Below, in pieces: positions 44,466 to 56,265 of a DNA stretch of 64,000 nucleotides (the first letter of the stretch is position 1; the number at the start of each line of letters is the position of its first letter). Where the stretch lies: positions 109,345,222-109,409,221 of the forward strand of contig NC_059075.1 in NCBI RefSeq assembly GCF_020497125.1, in the 5' to 3' direction. Below the pieces are notes generated by a model. That model was not told the origin of the DNA and did not search any database. It worked only from the letters and a program-made list of their open reading frames with translations. Made by a program: the position numbers and the translations under genes. The stretch comes from Mauremys mutica (taxonomy: Eukaryota > Chordata > Testudines > Geoemydidae).

Positions 44466-45088
44466 CAGTAAAAGCTGTTTTATCTGGCATGTTGGGGGAA
44501 TGGAGGGTGCCAGTAAGTGAAAAATGCCGGTTAACTAAGAGGGAAGGAGTTTGGGTGTGGGAGGAGGCTTGGGGCAGCAGCTTGGGTACGGGAGGGGGTG
44601 CGGAGTGCCAGATCCAGGGGCCGCTCACCTCGGGTGGCTTTCCATAAGCAGCAACCTGTCCCGACTGCTCCTAAGAGCAGACATGGCAGGCGGCTCTGCA
44701 CACTGCATCCGTCTGCAGGCACCGCCCCCACAGCTCCCATTGGCCACAGTTCCCAGCCAATTGCAGCTGCATTGCTAGCACTCAGGGTGGGGCAGAAGCA
44801 GCACACAGAGCCACTTGCCAGACCTCCGCATAGGAGCTGCCGGAACAAATTGCTGCTTGCAGGGAGCCGCCTGAGGTGAGCAGCCCCTGGATCCGGCACC
44901 CCACACTGCCTCCCATGTCCAAGTCCCTTCCCACACCCGAAGTCCCTCCCAGAGCCTGCGCCCCAACCCCCTGCTGGCCCTGCGCCAACCGGACTATAAA
45001 CCGGAATTTCAAGGACCAATTAAGATCAGAAATGCCAGTTTATAGAGCTTTCTGGTTGGTGAAGTGCTGGATAAAACAGCTTTTACTG
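44466..45088. mobile_element. Tigger/pogo-like fold-back element nested in CR1
   Basis: CAGTAAAAGCTGTTTTATC at the left and GATAAAACAGCTTTTACTG at the right are perfect 19-bp inverted ends. TA flanks both sides (44464-44465 and 45089-45090), the Tc1/mariner/pogo duplication. The interior is itself a long inverted repeat: 'ccagatccaggggccgctcacctc' near 44607 mirrors 'gaggtgagcagcccctggatccgg' near 44873. The centre has CCAAT-like 'cccattggcc' and 'cagccaattg'. Open frames inside (up to 162 codons) are by-products of GC-rich DNA, with no transposase motif. Confidence 0.85.
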
Positions 45089-45190
45089 TACTTTGCACTT
45101 GTATTTACTGGGTTTCACCTTGCTTATTTCAGACCAATCCTCCAATTTGTCACGGTCATTTTGAATTCTAATCCTACCATATATCCTCTT
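45089..45190 (-). mobile_element. CR1 LINE, antisense (second segment)
   Basis: 'ctttgcacttgtatttactgggttt' and 'cagaccaatcctccaatttgtcacggtc' continue the antisense CR1 of 43736-44465. Removing the Tigger-like element and one TA restores 'aagtgtaatactttgcacttg'. Confidence 0.8.
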
Positions 45191-46690
45191 ACTCTCTGAC
45201 CCTCCTGGCCCAATTGCTCCCAGAGAATATCATCTCTGGCTCAAGCCCTAATCACCCCCAAACACCCAGTGCCATGACACAAAAAGTCTTAATGTTAGTA
45301 GTACAAGGGGGAGCGAGGGGGAAGTCCTCACTCCTTCCTAAGCCCTTGAATGGCCATGTAGAACCAAGACACGATCTGGCTCTCAGTGCGCAATTTTCAA
45401 ATGATTTCTTTAAAACAAAGCAAAGGCATTCATCCTCTTTCTGGACGTATAAACATGCAAACTACGATGGCTGTGGATTATCCAATCCCTTCCAAAGAAA
45501 CATTGGTGAAAAAATTTAACTGATAAAAAAAAAGTGTCCCACCTATACACACATTTATTTCTTGGTAGAGAGCAAGTATGAGAAATTTCGTCCTGAAAGG
45601 TAATTTTCGGGGAAAGCATCTGAGAAGAAAGGCTTAAGAAGGAAAGAGCCATCTCAACCTTAACTGTAGCATTGCTACTGCAAGGCTATAGTGAAAAGCT
45701 AAAGTGACTGTACGCAAAAGGGAGATGGAGGACTGAGTCAGGGAGAGCTGACACAGATGAACAGTCACTTCTTTGCTATTCAAGGGTAAAAAAAATATAT
45801 TTTTCCACGTGACAGAATTGTGTCTCTGTGTCATAAATTTCAGAAGGCAAGTGTCAATGCCAGGACTGCTAATGCAGCCTCTAGATGACATTTAAAAAGA
45901 GTAGTATTAAGTGCTCATACAGAAGGCTTGAGAGATTAGGTACTGTGGAGATAAAAAGGCCCATCTATTTACTTATAGGCTAGGTACAACACAATAACTA
46001 TACTCACCATCTTGGATACCAGAAATCTGCCTGCCAATACTAATATGGCACAACCTGGCAGGATGCATCATACATGCTATATGCACTAATAAGGAAGTGT
46101 AATCTTCTCCAACAGTAATACTGTTTAACTCATTTTATAACTCTCAGACAACACTTTCCAACTTCTGTCTAATTTTTATTTCCTCGTGGGTAAAAATAAA
46201 ACCACAGTTGTTTTAGTGGGTGTTTTAGGGTTTGTTTTTTTCAAAGTTAGGTCTGTTACTACTTGAGGCTGGAATGTATCCAATAGAGAACCATAAAGGA
46301 AACAGGAAGTGATTAGATGATCACTAAACACAGGGTTGTAATGGGAACAGGAAGTGGTGATTGCTACTCATACAGGACCTCCATGGGCCAATAAAACACT
46401 TCCGGATAGCATGTCGAAAAGTTCTTCCCTGCTGTCATCACTTGGGAGAGAAAATGGAAAAATTTGATTATGATAATAATAATAATATCAAGGAGCTTTT
46501 TTAATTTTGAGAGAGAGGCTTACAGTGGCAGAACCTCCCGACAATGTAATGCTCGCAGAGACACGCTTTTGGTCTGCTCCTGTGAAATGCGGAGCATCTC
46601 CCGACTCAAGCTGGAGTTGACGGTGCTCAGCACCTATCAAAATCTAGGCCTTTGTCTTATAAATGTTATTGATTGACACTAAAAGCAATC
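45191..46690. other. No recognised feature; short (AAT)n tract
   Basis: A 'gataataataataatatc' microsatellite lies at about 46471-46490. Short frames, none with a domain. Confidence 0.4.
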
Positions 46691-48300
46691 CAAGTGGACA
46701 ACTCTCTGTACTTGGGCACAATGGGGAGCCTGAGCGAGTGGTGTGAACCCTCTGTGGGTTAAGCACCCCATCTCTCTTGCCATGGAGAGGGCTGGCACAT
46801 TGTTGTGCAAGGGAGCCTGCTGGCTCTGGCACTAAAGAGAGCAGGAGTTGTGGATCTTCAAGTCTATAGTAGCAGCTGAAGAGCGGCTCCAGTCCTGCTC
46901 CAGTGCATGGGGACAAAATTCTTTCTCCTGCCCCTGTGGAACCTCTGAGGGACTCAGTCCTTGCAATGGGACCAGTGCTGCACTTTATAAGTGGAACAAA
47001 GGATGGATAAGAAATCCTGAACTACTGCATAGCCCCCAGAGACTATTTCTGGAACCCCAGTTGCTATCCTGCCATTAGATCCGATGGCACATGGCCACTT
47101 CTGATAATAGTTGGAAGAGGGGGTGACTGGTGTCATGCAGCTGGTCTACTTATCACAAAGGTATTTGGGTCTGAGTCATGGCTGCCTCCCCTATATGGTC
47201 TTGGCTAGGATCTATATCTGTTGTGTCCACATACTCGTGATCTTCTGGACTGTCTGAAATTAAACTGAAGTAACAAATTCTTCTGTCTAATAAAGCTGTC
47301 TCTGGAGCTGGAAATTGTGCTTATTTTTCTGTGTGTTCTCCGATTGTCTTTCTGATGGGCTTGCAAAACAACTTGTTAACACAACACCTGGCTATTTCAA
47401 AGATTTGGTGTGGGAGTCTCTTCACTATAGGTGAAGCCACCAGGGCCCTCTAGCCACAACAACAGAGGAAAAGGATTGCACTGATAACTTTACAGCATCC
47501 AGGGGAGTATCAGCAATGAAAGAAGCAGCCAAAGATATTTTAGCTCAAGCAAAGCAGTAGAAGAAATAAATGTCAGCAAGGATGCTTTAAAAGTTCCTCA
47601 TTGAAGGAACACCTCAATCTTCCTGTCTCTATGACCCTGGGGAAGAAGTCTCCCTCACAGAGAATTACAGAGTCTTTAGCTGTTGAAGACTTCACCGAAT
47701 TTTGTAAAATTGAATAGACAGCCTGTTATAACAGCATCCATCCTAAGGTGTTCTCATTCTGCTGAAGGATGGCTCAGACTTTGAGGAGAAAGAAAGACTT
47801 GGGATTGTGGGTTGCTCCTCCTGAAGCTCCAAAGTCATATTGATTAGCTTATTATTCTCTGGGGTCAGTGGGATGTGTTTATAAGTAAAAAGGGGCTGAG
47901 AATCAGAGCAGACTAAAACTGGATCTCTGGGCTGGAAGAGAATGACATACGTGCCCTTTCCAACTCCAAGTCTTTCTGCTCTGCAGTATTTAACCCCATC
48001 CTTTGCACCAGGAAGGGTGAATGGCTGAAGTGTTAAAGGAGATAGGTATTTTTGTTGTCACTGTGTAGTGATTGTTTGAGAGATCCCCTACTGGAGAATT
48101 TTCTCTATGTGGGGACCCAGAAAAAGAGAGGAATCCAGCTAGAGGGAGTAAGAGAAACTTCTTGTTAGGGAATCCCTGCTGCTTTCCACACTGCAAGAGA
48201 AACCTACTTTAAAACCTCAAGGGGAACCCCTGTAATATCTGCAACTGAGGCTGACTCTCCAAGGATGCTGATAGACTCTAGGGCTAGGCTCTTACCTGGT
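46691..48300. other. Unclassified, possibly repeat-derived
   Basis: Contains an AATAAA at about 47289-47294 in 'gtctaataaagctgtctctg', followed by 'cttatttttctgtgtgttctc', a context like an LTR or gene 3' end. No TG...CA borders or target duplications could be fixed, and no coding motif was found downstream. Confidence 0.3.
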
Positions 48301-49590
48301 TTCTAATGACAGTCACAGATAGAAGCATCTCCTTATCTTGTTCCTTTATCTGCTCTGCTACCTCAGGCTTAGCACAAAATAGGAGATATACATGCTCCGG
48401 TGGTGGAGGAAAAGACAGACTGGTTACCCTGCATAGGAGCTGTATTAGCGGGCAATGCTCACTTCTTTTAAGATTCTAAGGTGCTTGAGCAAGTCTTGTC
48501 ATGGAGCAGTATTGTCAGGCAGGCTGGTGTGGTAGTTAGACCAGCATAGAGCCTTGGCTTTGGTAGACTTGTCTGCCATTTTGGATGCCACAGTTGAGGG
48601 TAATTAGAGTATGTAGAGACAGCCCTCTCCTATTGCCAATACATTTTTTTGAAAGTATCCCAGAACCTGCTATAATTAACATTAAATCAATGGTTTCTGG
48701 TTACTTCTAAGGAAACATTACTGAAAAAGAAAATGCTGTTGAGAATGTCCAAAACCGCAGACTGGACTGTCTCTGAGCCTGTCTGTTGCCTAAACAGCCA
48801 CAGGACACTGGTCAGAATGAGGTGAAGGGCAGAATCAAAGCAGATGTGGCTGCTGCCTCATCAGTTCTGCAGACTGCTGCCTTTCCTTGGATGAGTGTAA
48901 AGTTAACCCAGCTATGAGGATTTCTAGCCACAAACTCATGGGAGAATGCAGTAACGTGATGGCAGAATCATTAAAATCCACTGACCTGAATTACAAGGCC
49001 ATTGAGAACCACAGAGGCTGTTGGATTCATCACTTCTCAGGACTATTTTATTTAGCTTGAGTGGCATATAAAGCTTTTTTTTTTTGTGGTGGTTGGAGGC
49101 GATGATGCAGGAGGATATGGGAGTTATTTTTTATTTGTATTTGCTGCAAATTTATCCCTCTTTGTGTTTCCCCTTGAGAAGAAAGGAAATTAAAAATAAC
49201 AGCCCATTCTTCCCGCTATCCACTGATTTCTCTCCAAAGCTGTAAAATCCAGCTGTCCAAATGCTGAAGAGAAGGGCCAAAACTGGAATCTCATTTTGAA
49301 TATCATAAATCAACAGTAGTTAAATAGATGAATGATCGAGACTCCAGTTCATTAACGGTTTCAGGGAAGGTGGGGGTTTCCATATTTAGCTCGGTTAGGT
49401 ATGACCTTGTTTCAAGATACAGTACTTGTTTAACAAATTGAAAACATTGTTAATTGGTCCTGTACATGCATATGGGCACTAATGGGAGAGTAAGGCTATT
49501 TAGTGCTGGAAGAAACAAGAAGGTCAAAGGCTGAAACATTCTAAGCCAACTGTGATGTCAATACACAAAACAAAATGTGTAATTATCTCA
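48301..49590. other. No recognised feature
   Basis: Unique-looking DNA; T-run near 49075-49085. Confidence 0.4.
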
Positions 49591-49702
49591 GGGCATGATT
49601 TGACCAGCACTCAACCTGTGCAGTGCCTTACTCTGTAAGCAGTCCCGTTGAAATCACAGAGCAAGGTACTATTCTATGAGTGAAGGTATCAGGATCAAGG
49701 CC
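49591..49702. repeat. Fold-back MITE (GGGCATGATTTGACC type)
   Basis: GGGCATGATTTGACCAGCACTC pairs imperfectly with GAGTGAAGGTATCAGGATCAAGGCC. The inner 'gccttactctgtaagcagtccc' pairs with 'agagcaaggtac'. Confidence 0.55.
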
Positions 49703-51490
49703 TCAGTGCTGTTGACTCCTTGAGAGAAACTGATACCTGCTGTAAATCCATTCATTTCCAGGGTTTATTCCAGGGATGAATTTGGCACACTGCATAGGGA
49801 AATACGGAGGTGTCTGGCATTAGAAGCATCTCTGGTATCAATATCTGACCCTTGAGTAATGCATCCCATACCTTACTTGGAATAGGAACTTTATACAGTC
49901 TATTTGGTCTTGTGGATAACTCAATGACAATAGTTTTTTGTCCATTTTGTGTTTAATTATGTAACACAACTGTTGATTGAGTATTTTCCAACAACTAACA
50001 TGATGAAAGGCTTGAATGACACTTTATGCTGTTATGTGCCACTTAGTGGGATACAACAATGACTGAGACCCTGAAACTGGGTTACATTCTTCAGATGGGG
50101 AAAAACATGACTGGAAAAAGAAATTACAGCAATGAACACCATGTTCTTCTGTTTGCAAAAGCCAAACGGGTCTGTCTTATCATGCAGTGATTGCTAACAT
50201 TAGTGAACTCACCTTCTCAGATGAATGCAGGAAAGCCCCATAAAGGAATCTGGGGCTCAATGTTACAGAACTACTAGATGACTTTGTATCCCACTAGTAG
50301 GTATATTTATACCAGAGAGTGTTTATGGGACAAAGACTGAGCTGAATTTACACTGGAAAACGAATAGAGTTCCATTTGGTAAAGTGTTTGTTCAGACCTG
50401 CCAGCATTATTTTGAAAGCCTGTGATTTTGCTATTGCATTAAAACGAAGACAGCCCTATCCCAGATAAGTCACCATCACTCCTTTATTTTCTCTTAAAGT
50501 AAAACAGAAATGAACTCTACTGGTCTCCGCTTGCAGATTTAAAAATATAATGAGATAGCCTAAAATTAAAAATGGAGATCCATCACCCCCAAGTTCTGCA
50601 TAGTCCATGAAGCACATATGCAGCCTTTAGTGTTCACAATAAGCATCCCTCAGAGTGATGTGCGACAGACTCACTGCCCCAAAGGACTGGCTTTGTGAGT
50701 CAGGACCTGTTTTTGACTCTGTTTGTACAGAGCCTAGCATAATGAAATAATGAGATCTCTAGGCAGTACTGCAGTATAAATTAACAGTAATGCTATCCAA
50801 TTTGAAAATACCACATTAATACCAGAAAAGCAAGATGGCTTACTATGCAAAAGAGAAATGTTATGTTGTATTAGAAGCTGGCACAGCCACCCGACCCACT
50901 GAGTAGTAGCTGATAGGGCAGAACCAGCAAGTCCAACAAATTACCTTCTGAACAATGCTATGAAAGACAATGCCTGGCAGGCTCAATCATGGTGACAGAG
51001 TCAAGTGGCAAGTGGAGTGATGAAGAAGAGTCGTGTTGGGCAAGCATTAGACCAGCAGTGGGCTGCGAATGGCTGATATGGATGAATGAAACTCCCCCCC
51101 TAAAATTCTTCATAGATCATGCTGTGACACCTCTGCATGGAACAACATCTATGGAATAGTCAGTGTTAGCTGTTCCTACCCAAAATCAAATGCCTTCTCT
51201 CTCTGGTGTGCCTAATTTTCACTTACCTCATAACTCTGCTGTGTTCTCTTGCCCTGCTCTCTAACAAGCCAGAGCTGTGCAATGCTACAGCACACCACAG
51301 CTCTTGATTGACTTGACTTAAACATGACACAGGAATAGACTTTAAAACAAAACTAAAGGCTTAACCATTTGGACAATTCTTAGGCCTTGGCCCATAGCAC
51401 TGGGGACCCTGTGTTATTCAGTTAAAAGTCTATTTTAATTCCCCCCCCAACCTAAAAATTGAGGATGTGGCACTGAATAACTATCAGGCT
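49703..51490. other. No gene; one MIR-type trace
   Basis: At 50690-50790 'gtacagagcctagcataatgaa' resembles the 3' region of the MIR-like SINE. The rest has no recognised feature. Confidence 0.4.
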
Positions 51491-51574
51491 AAGGGTCTGA
51501 TCTGTCTTGATGTATACCTCATCATGAGCCAACACAGTTGCACGAGGTGTACAGCAGGACAGACTTGGTCCCCA
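51491..51574. repeat. Fold-back MITE, first of three adjacent
   Basis: 'gggtctgatctgtcttgatgtatacctc' pairs with 'gaggtgtacagcaggacagacttggtccc'. Short hairpin, no coding capacity. Confidence 0.65.
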
Positions 51575-51576
51575 AG

Positions 51577-51648
51577 GACCTGATCCTACAGCATCCATTG
51601 AATCACAAAGGCAAAGCTTCCACTGACTACATCAGCACAGGACCAAGC
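51577..51648. repeat. MITE-like segment, second of three adjacent
   Basis: 'ggacctgatcctacagcatcc' with a right edge 'tcagcacaggaccaag' makes a weak hairpin of the same style as its neighbours. Confidence 0.45.
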
Positions 51649-51652
51649 TTTA

Positions 51653-51764
51653 AAGGGCCAATTCTGCAAGGTACTGGTGCCTCCTGAGAGGTACTGAGCC
51701 CTGTCTGCCCCAATTACTTTAGTGAGAGCTGAGACTGCTTAACACCTTGCAGGACTGGGTCCGA
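51653..51764. repeat. Fold-back MITE, third of three adjacent
   Basis: GGGCCAATTCTGCAAGGTACT pairs with AACACCTTGCAGGACTGGGTCC. Hairpin of about 110 bp. Confidence 0.65.
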
Positions 51765-53511
51765 AATTACTGGGATTCGCTTTTTCAATTGCCAGGAAAT
51801 GTGTCATGGTGCTTTGGGCCATAGACAGGCTACCAACATTTAATGAATTGGTAAAAATAGCTTAGAGCCTGTCACACTAGAACAGTTTCCTTGTGGAGCT
51901 AGAGGCTGTCCATACATATTCAAAATGATTTGGAATATTTATCTGGACTATGCTTCAGAATGTTGAAAGGTGCTTCTGCTTCATGATCCATAATGCATCA
52001 TGCTAAAGCAGTTCTTGCACTCCGCATAGTGAAAATAAAGTAGAATACAAACAGCTCAAAGTTGTTTCTTGAGTGGTACTCTCCTCTTTGCCAGCAGTTT
52101 GGAAGGGGAAAGAGCAGATGTTAATTAAAAACTGCTAATAAAAATCATTAAAATAAAAAGAAACTGTATGTGGTAAAGATCACAGCACAACTTCAAATGC
52201 AATATTTCAGGGGAGGAGTGGGAGAGAGATCTAAAGGAAATGGAAGTATGAATAAATAAAACAGCAACAGTTTCATCCACTTTTTCCCCACTTGCAACGA
52301 GGGGACGGGGAAAGGATGTTACTATATTACATTCCTGTCCTAGACAGCCTGAATAATTAGCACTTCAAAATACTGTGATGGGTGTTCCAATATAAACGAC
52401 TCATCATGGGTAGCAAGCTAGGAGATACAGTTAGTAAAAAAAAAAATTAGGGGGGAAAGGTGAAACTCTGCAAAAGAAAGGGAAGATTGGGGCAGCAAAG
52501 GGGTTTGCATTTATTTGTCACTGGTTCAGCATGTTTGCCTTTCAGCCCTGCTGCATGTAAGTCTAGCATTAGAGGCCAGCAGCTCCCATTAGCACTTTTA
52601 AGGTTTCAGAAAGACAGAAGAAAAGCATTTGGATAGGGGGAATAAAACCACTTGCTATCAGCACCATGGACAGGGAAAACAGTTTTGATTAGCCTGCAAA
52701 TCAAAGGCAGAGTTTCTGAACTAAGTAAAGCATTTAGCTCTGAATCTCTGCCCTAGACATTAATGAAATATGGTGAGCCAGGGCTCAGCGATGCCACCTG
52801 GCAAATATTGGTTCCACAGATATTAGTACACAGCAAGACAGCTGGTGATTGAGTAGAAGCCATTGAGCCTAAACATTTCTTGTTCATTCATTCATGTTCT
52901 TTTATTCTCTTCTGCTAAATGACAACAGCTTCCAAATGGAACCTAAGCCCAGGTGTCTCAGTCTTTGTCATACTCTGAGCAGTAGAAGCACCACCCATGA
53001 CACAGACCAGTATTTGCCAATTACTATTATGCATGTGAGAACTAAGACTTCCGGCTTCAATGATTAGTACGGTAGGTTCCTCAAAGCTGAGCTTCTGTGT
53101 TGAGCCTCATGCACCACTGTGGTCCTTCATGCCTTAAAGGGCTAATGCTCTAAGCTGCCATGGATTTAGGGTTGCTCTTAACTCCAGTTTCACAATCATG
53201 AGAGTTTGAACAACTCCAAGATTAACAGAAGTTTAGAGAGAGCACAATTAAAGGTCAGGTTGAGGTGATACACAATGGCTGCTTTGCATCACTCAGATAG
53301 ATTACACCAGTGAATCCACTGAGGTCTTAATCTGATAAACCAAAACAGTTGCCCGGAAAGGCCTAGGAAACTCTGACTAGTCCAGTTAACCTTCTCTACC
53401 AGATTTTCTAAATGAATACAATCTCCCACCCCAGTCCAAATATACACTTCCTAGGAAGAAAAGATGAACTCACAAAACTAAAACGGGCATCAATCAGTTT
53501 CCACCTATTTA
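51765..53511. other. No recognised feature
   Basis: 1.7 kb without paired ends or coding motif; A-run of about 11 near 52437-52446. Confidence 0.4.
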
Positions 53512-53765
53512 ATACTTTGCATTTCCATAGCACCTTCCATGTCAAAATGACAAAGTGCTTTATAAATATCAACAAAGTACATCTCACAACACTACTGTGA
53601 GATAGTTAAGTATCATTATTCCCATTTTACAGAGGGGAAGACTGAGGCACAGAGGTTTAGTGATTTGTCCGATGTCACACAAGAAGTCTTTGGCAGAATC
53701 AGGAATAGAATCTAGCTCTCCTGGCTCCCAGGTGTGTGTCCTCACCACAAAACAATCATTTTCCA
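53512..53765 (-). repeat. MIR-type SINE, antisense, long copy
   Basis: Antisense order: 'cactactgtgagatagttaagtatcatta', 'cccattttacagaggggaagactgaggcacagagg', 'gatttgtccgatgtcacac', 'ggcagaatcaggaatagaat', then the head-like 'ctcctggctcccagg'. The left end 'tttccatagcaccttccat' with 'caaagtgctttataaat' is its 3' side. Confidence 0.8.
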
Positions 53766-54535
53766 TTTTATATAACTTATTCTTCACCTGGCAGAATACT
53801 GTGTCACATTTTTCTCAATAAAAGCAAGTAAGAGCTCCCTGAAGTCTTCTTGATGGCAGTCTTTCTCAGAGCAGCTGATTGAGAGAGCTACATTATTCAG
53901 CTCAGGTGAGATATCTTCCAAACATGAAATATCGAAGTATCCTTCCATCACTTTATTAAAAAAATGTTTAATGAAATTTCAGGGGAGTACAGAAAAATGT
54001 GAGCAACAGTTTTCTGAAAAAGCATAGTTCTGAGCCATAAAACAAACATTCAAGAGGAAGATTGTTAGTACTGTAAGAGTACTTCGAGGTCTCATATGTC
54101 TTTGCTGGCCAAGAAGGAATTCTACCCTTCAGAGGCAAATCTCATAGAAAAGAAGTTGTGTTCATAAACAAAATTCCAGGAAACCAATTCCAACATTACA
54201 CCTCCTCTGACCAGATTCTGTGGCCATTATACAATTGTTACTCTCTTTTTTCTTACTCAAGGACATTTGCACCATTAAAGTCAATAAGAATTTGTTTGAG
54301 AAAAAAATAAAGAAATACTCAGGTAGCATGGCAATGGGTGACTTTATATATTAAATATATAAAGAGAGAGAGATATCCAGAAAAACTGATAAAGAACCGG
54401 AAACAAGCAAATTATTAGAAACAAATAATCTATTTGATGTATTTTCCCTTTCTTCTTTTCTTGAACAAATTGTCAAATTACGGAGTTTATTTGCTAACAA
54501 AATTGTGCATGATTTTCTTTAGCAAATAATTCTTG
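53766..54535. other. No recognised feature
   Basis: AT-rich DNA; no motif. Confidence 0.4.
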
Positions 54536-54955
54536 GTCGTCAGGTTGGTAGAGCTGCAGCTATTACAAGCAAGTACACAAGGTGTGCTGTAACTTACATA
54601 ACTTGCGTAACCAACCAAACACAAAAGAAGCAGCGTCACGCAGCACATAACTAATCAATACAACAAACGGTGGCTCTAAATTTGCTTTTGGGAAACATTC
54701 AAGCTAACAGTGTACTTTTCACAGGAATTCATGGCTAGCAAAGCTCGAGCACTTGAAAGTTGCCAGAAAGCAAACACAAAAGCATCCCGAACACCATCAA
54801 AGTGAACGTTTGTTTGGGAATTTGAGTCAATCTTTGCAGAAGATTTTGTTTTCACTCTCTGTTCGTCTCTAGAGCCTTGAAAGCTGACCGACTTAGTCTT
54901 AGTGGGGATGAGGCAGAATAAGTGATCACTCAACAACAACTTACGTACTTGATTC
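54536..54955. other. CpG-retaining block of unknown identity
   Basis: About 11 CpG in 420 bases within an AT-rich, CpG-poor neighbourhood. GpC are more frequent than CpG, so unlike 1-167 the base order is natural. An 87-codon minus frame (54676-54939) reads through most of it and contains FDGVRDAFVFAFWQL, which I do not recognise. It could be a young repeat whose CpGs have not decayed, or an unmethylated regulatory stretch. Confidence 0.35.
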
Positions 54956-56157
54956 TCTTCCTATGACACTGCAAAGAAGGGATGTAATGAATATGAATGG
55001 AACATTTCAATGTATAGATCATATTAATAGTTAATTATTACCGTAATTACACACTACTATGCCCTCTCCTGCAGGTTCTTTAATGACCTAACTGTGGGGA
55101 GATCACATTTTTGTGAGGATTCCTACAAGGAATAAACCATAACCTTACTTCTCTTGTATCGTCATTCTTGTTTCCCTGCCTCCCAGAGTTACAGATCCAT
55201 CTTGCCCTTTCACTCTTGTTACACATGCCTCAAGGCAGGTAAGCTTAGCTCTGAAGTCCAAAAGGAAATAACAGGCATAACCAAATGATGAATATATAAA
55301 AACAGGGATCAAGCCAAAAAAGCCTCATAGCACTGACCCAGTGGGAGTATAACAAGCAACTCTCATTTGACCGGTGATAGTAACTGTTCAAGGGAGATGA
55401 AAAGGGGTACAGATTGTCATTCACTATTAGCTTTAATACTATTGATGACCATTTCCCATACAAGCAAGTTACTGGCTTAATTAGGCTTCCACAGTAACCT
55501 AAAAAAGGGGACAGCTTGCTCCCCCCTCCACTGTAGACTGTGCAGTAGAAGCACAAAGCACTTTCCATGAGCTTGACAATGAAGGTGTTTCTCTTTGATA
55601 GGCTTACAACACAGCAAGAAGCCATCTGCAGCCTGGGAAGACACAAGGCAGAGCCTGATTAGCAATTCTGTGCAGGTTTCTTATCTTCATCACCATCCTT
55701 CCCTCCCCCTTATTCCCTAGGAAGATGAGTTCCATATTCAAAGCAGCCTGGGGTCTTCAGGCAGAGAAATGTGCATGATTTCTACTTGGCATTAAAGCAG
55801 GAATAGAACTCCCAAATTACAGCAGCTGCTTATGATCCTTGAGATGCCCAGCACCACAAGGGATGCAGAGGGTCCCATAATTCATTTCACCAGCAGCATC
55901 AGAAGCAGGGGAGGTTAGATGTGTCACTCCATCATAGCGAGGCAGTGGGGTGGGGGAAGCCATCATTCATTCTGTCAGCTGCCCACCTCCCTTCACCTAG
56001 CATCAGCAGGAGAAAATGGGGAAGATTTCCTATAACCATATGAACAACACAGTGGGATGTTCGAGGACCTTATGAGTTTCCTTTCTAATTCATGCATTAA
56101 TTGTCTGCACCTGCCCTGCTTGGTTCCTCCATCTGCTGCAGCCTTCTCCAAATTCTA
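54956..56157. other. No recognised feature
   Basis: A 133-codon minus frame (55245-55646) is Cys/Leu/Phe-rich and hydrophobic but has no family signature. With no supporting context I do not call it. Confidence 0.35.
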
Positions 56158-56265
56158 AGGGCCTGGTCCTGCAACTTTTACTAATATGTGTAATGTTGCT
56201 GGTCTCACTGAGACTACCTGTGCAAAGGACTCTTTACATAAGTAAGGACAGAAGAATGGGAGCCT
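56158..56265. repeat. Decayed MITE (GGGCCTGGTCCTGC type)
   Basis: AGGGCCTGGTCCTGCAACTTTTA on the left and 'tacataagtaaggaca' further right recall the arms of the other MITEs; pairing is partial. Confidence 0.45.

Noticed and set aside
44531..45019. 162-codon minus frame with several overlapping frames
   Set aside because: They fall in the GC-rich stem of the Tigger-like fold-back element; no transposase motif.
46691..48300. Possible LTR or gene 3' end around an AATAAA
   Set aside because: No TG...CA borders, target duplication or coding motif could be fixed. Kept only as unclassified.
55245..55646. 133-codon hydrophobic minus frame
   Set aside because: Possible membrane-like composition, but no signal, domain or neighbouring exon; such frames arise by chance at this length.
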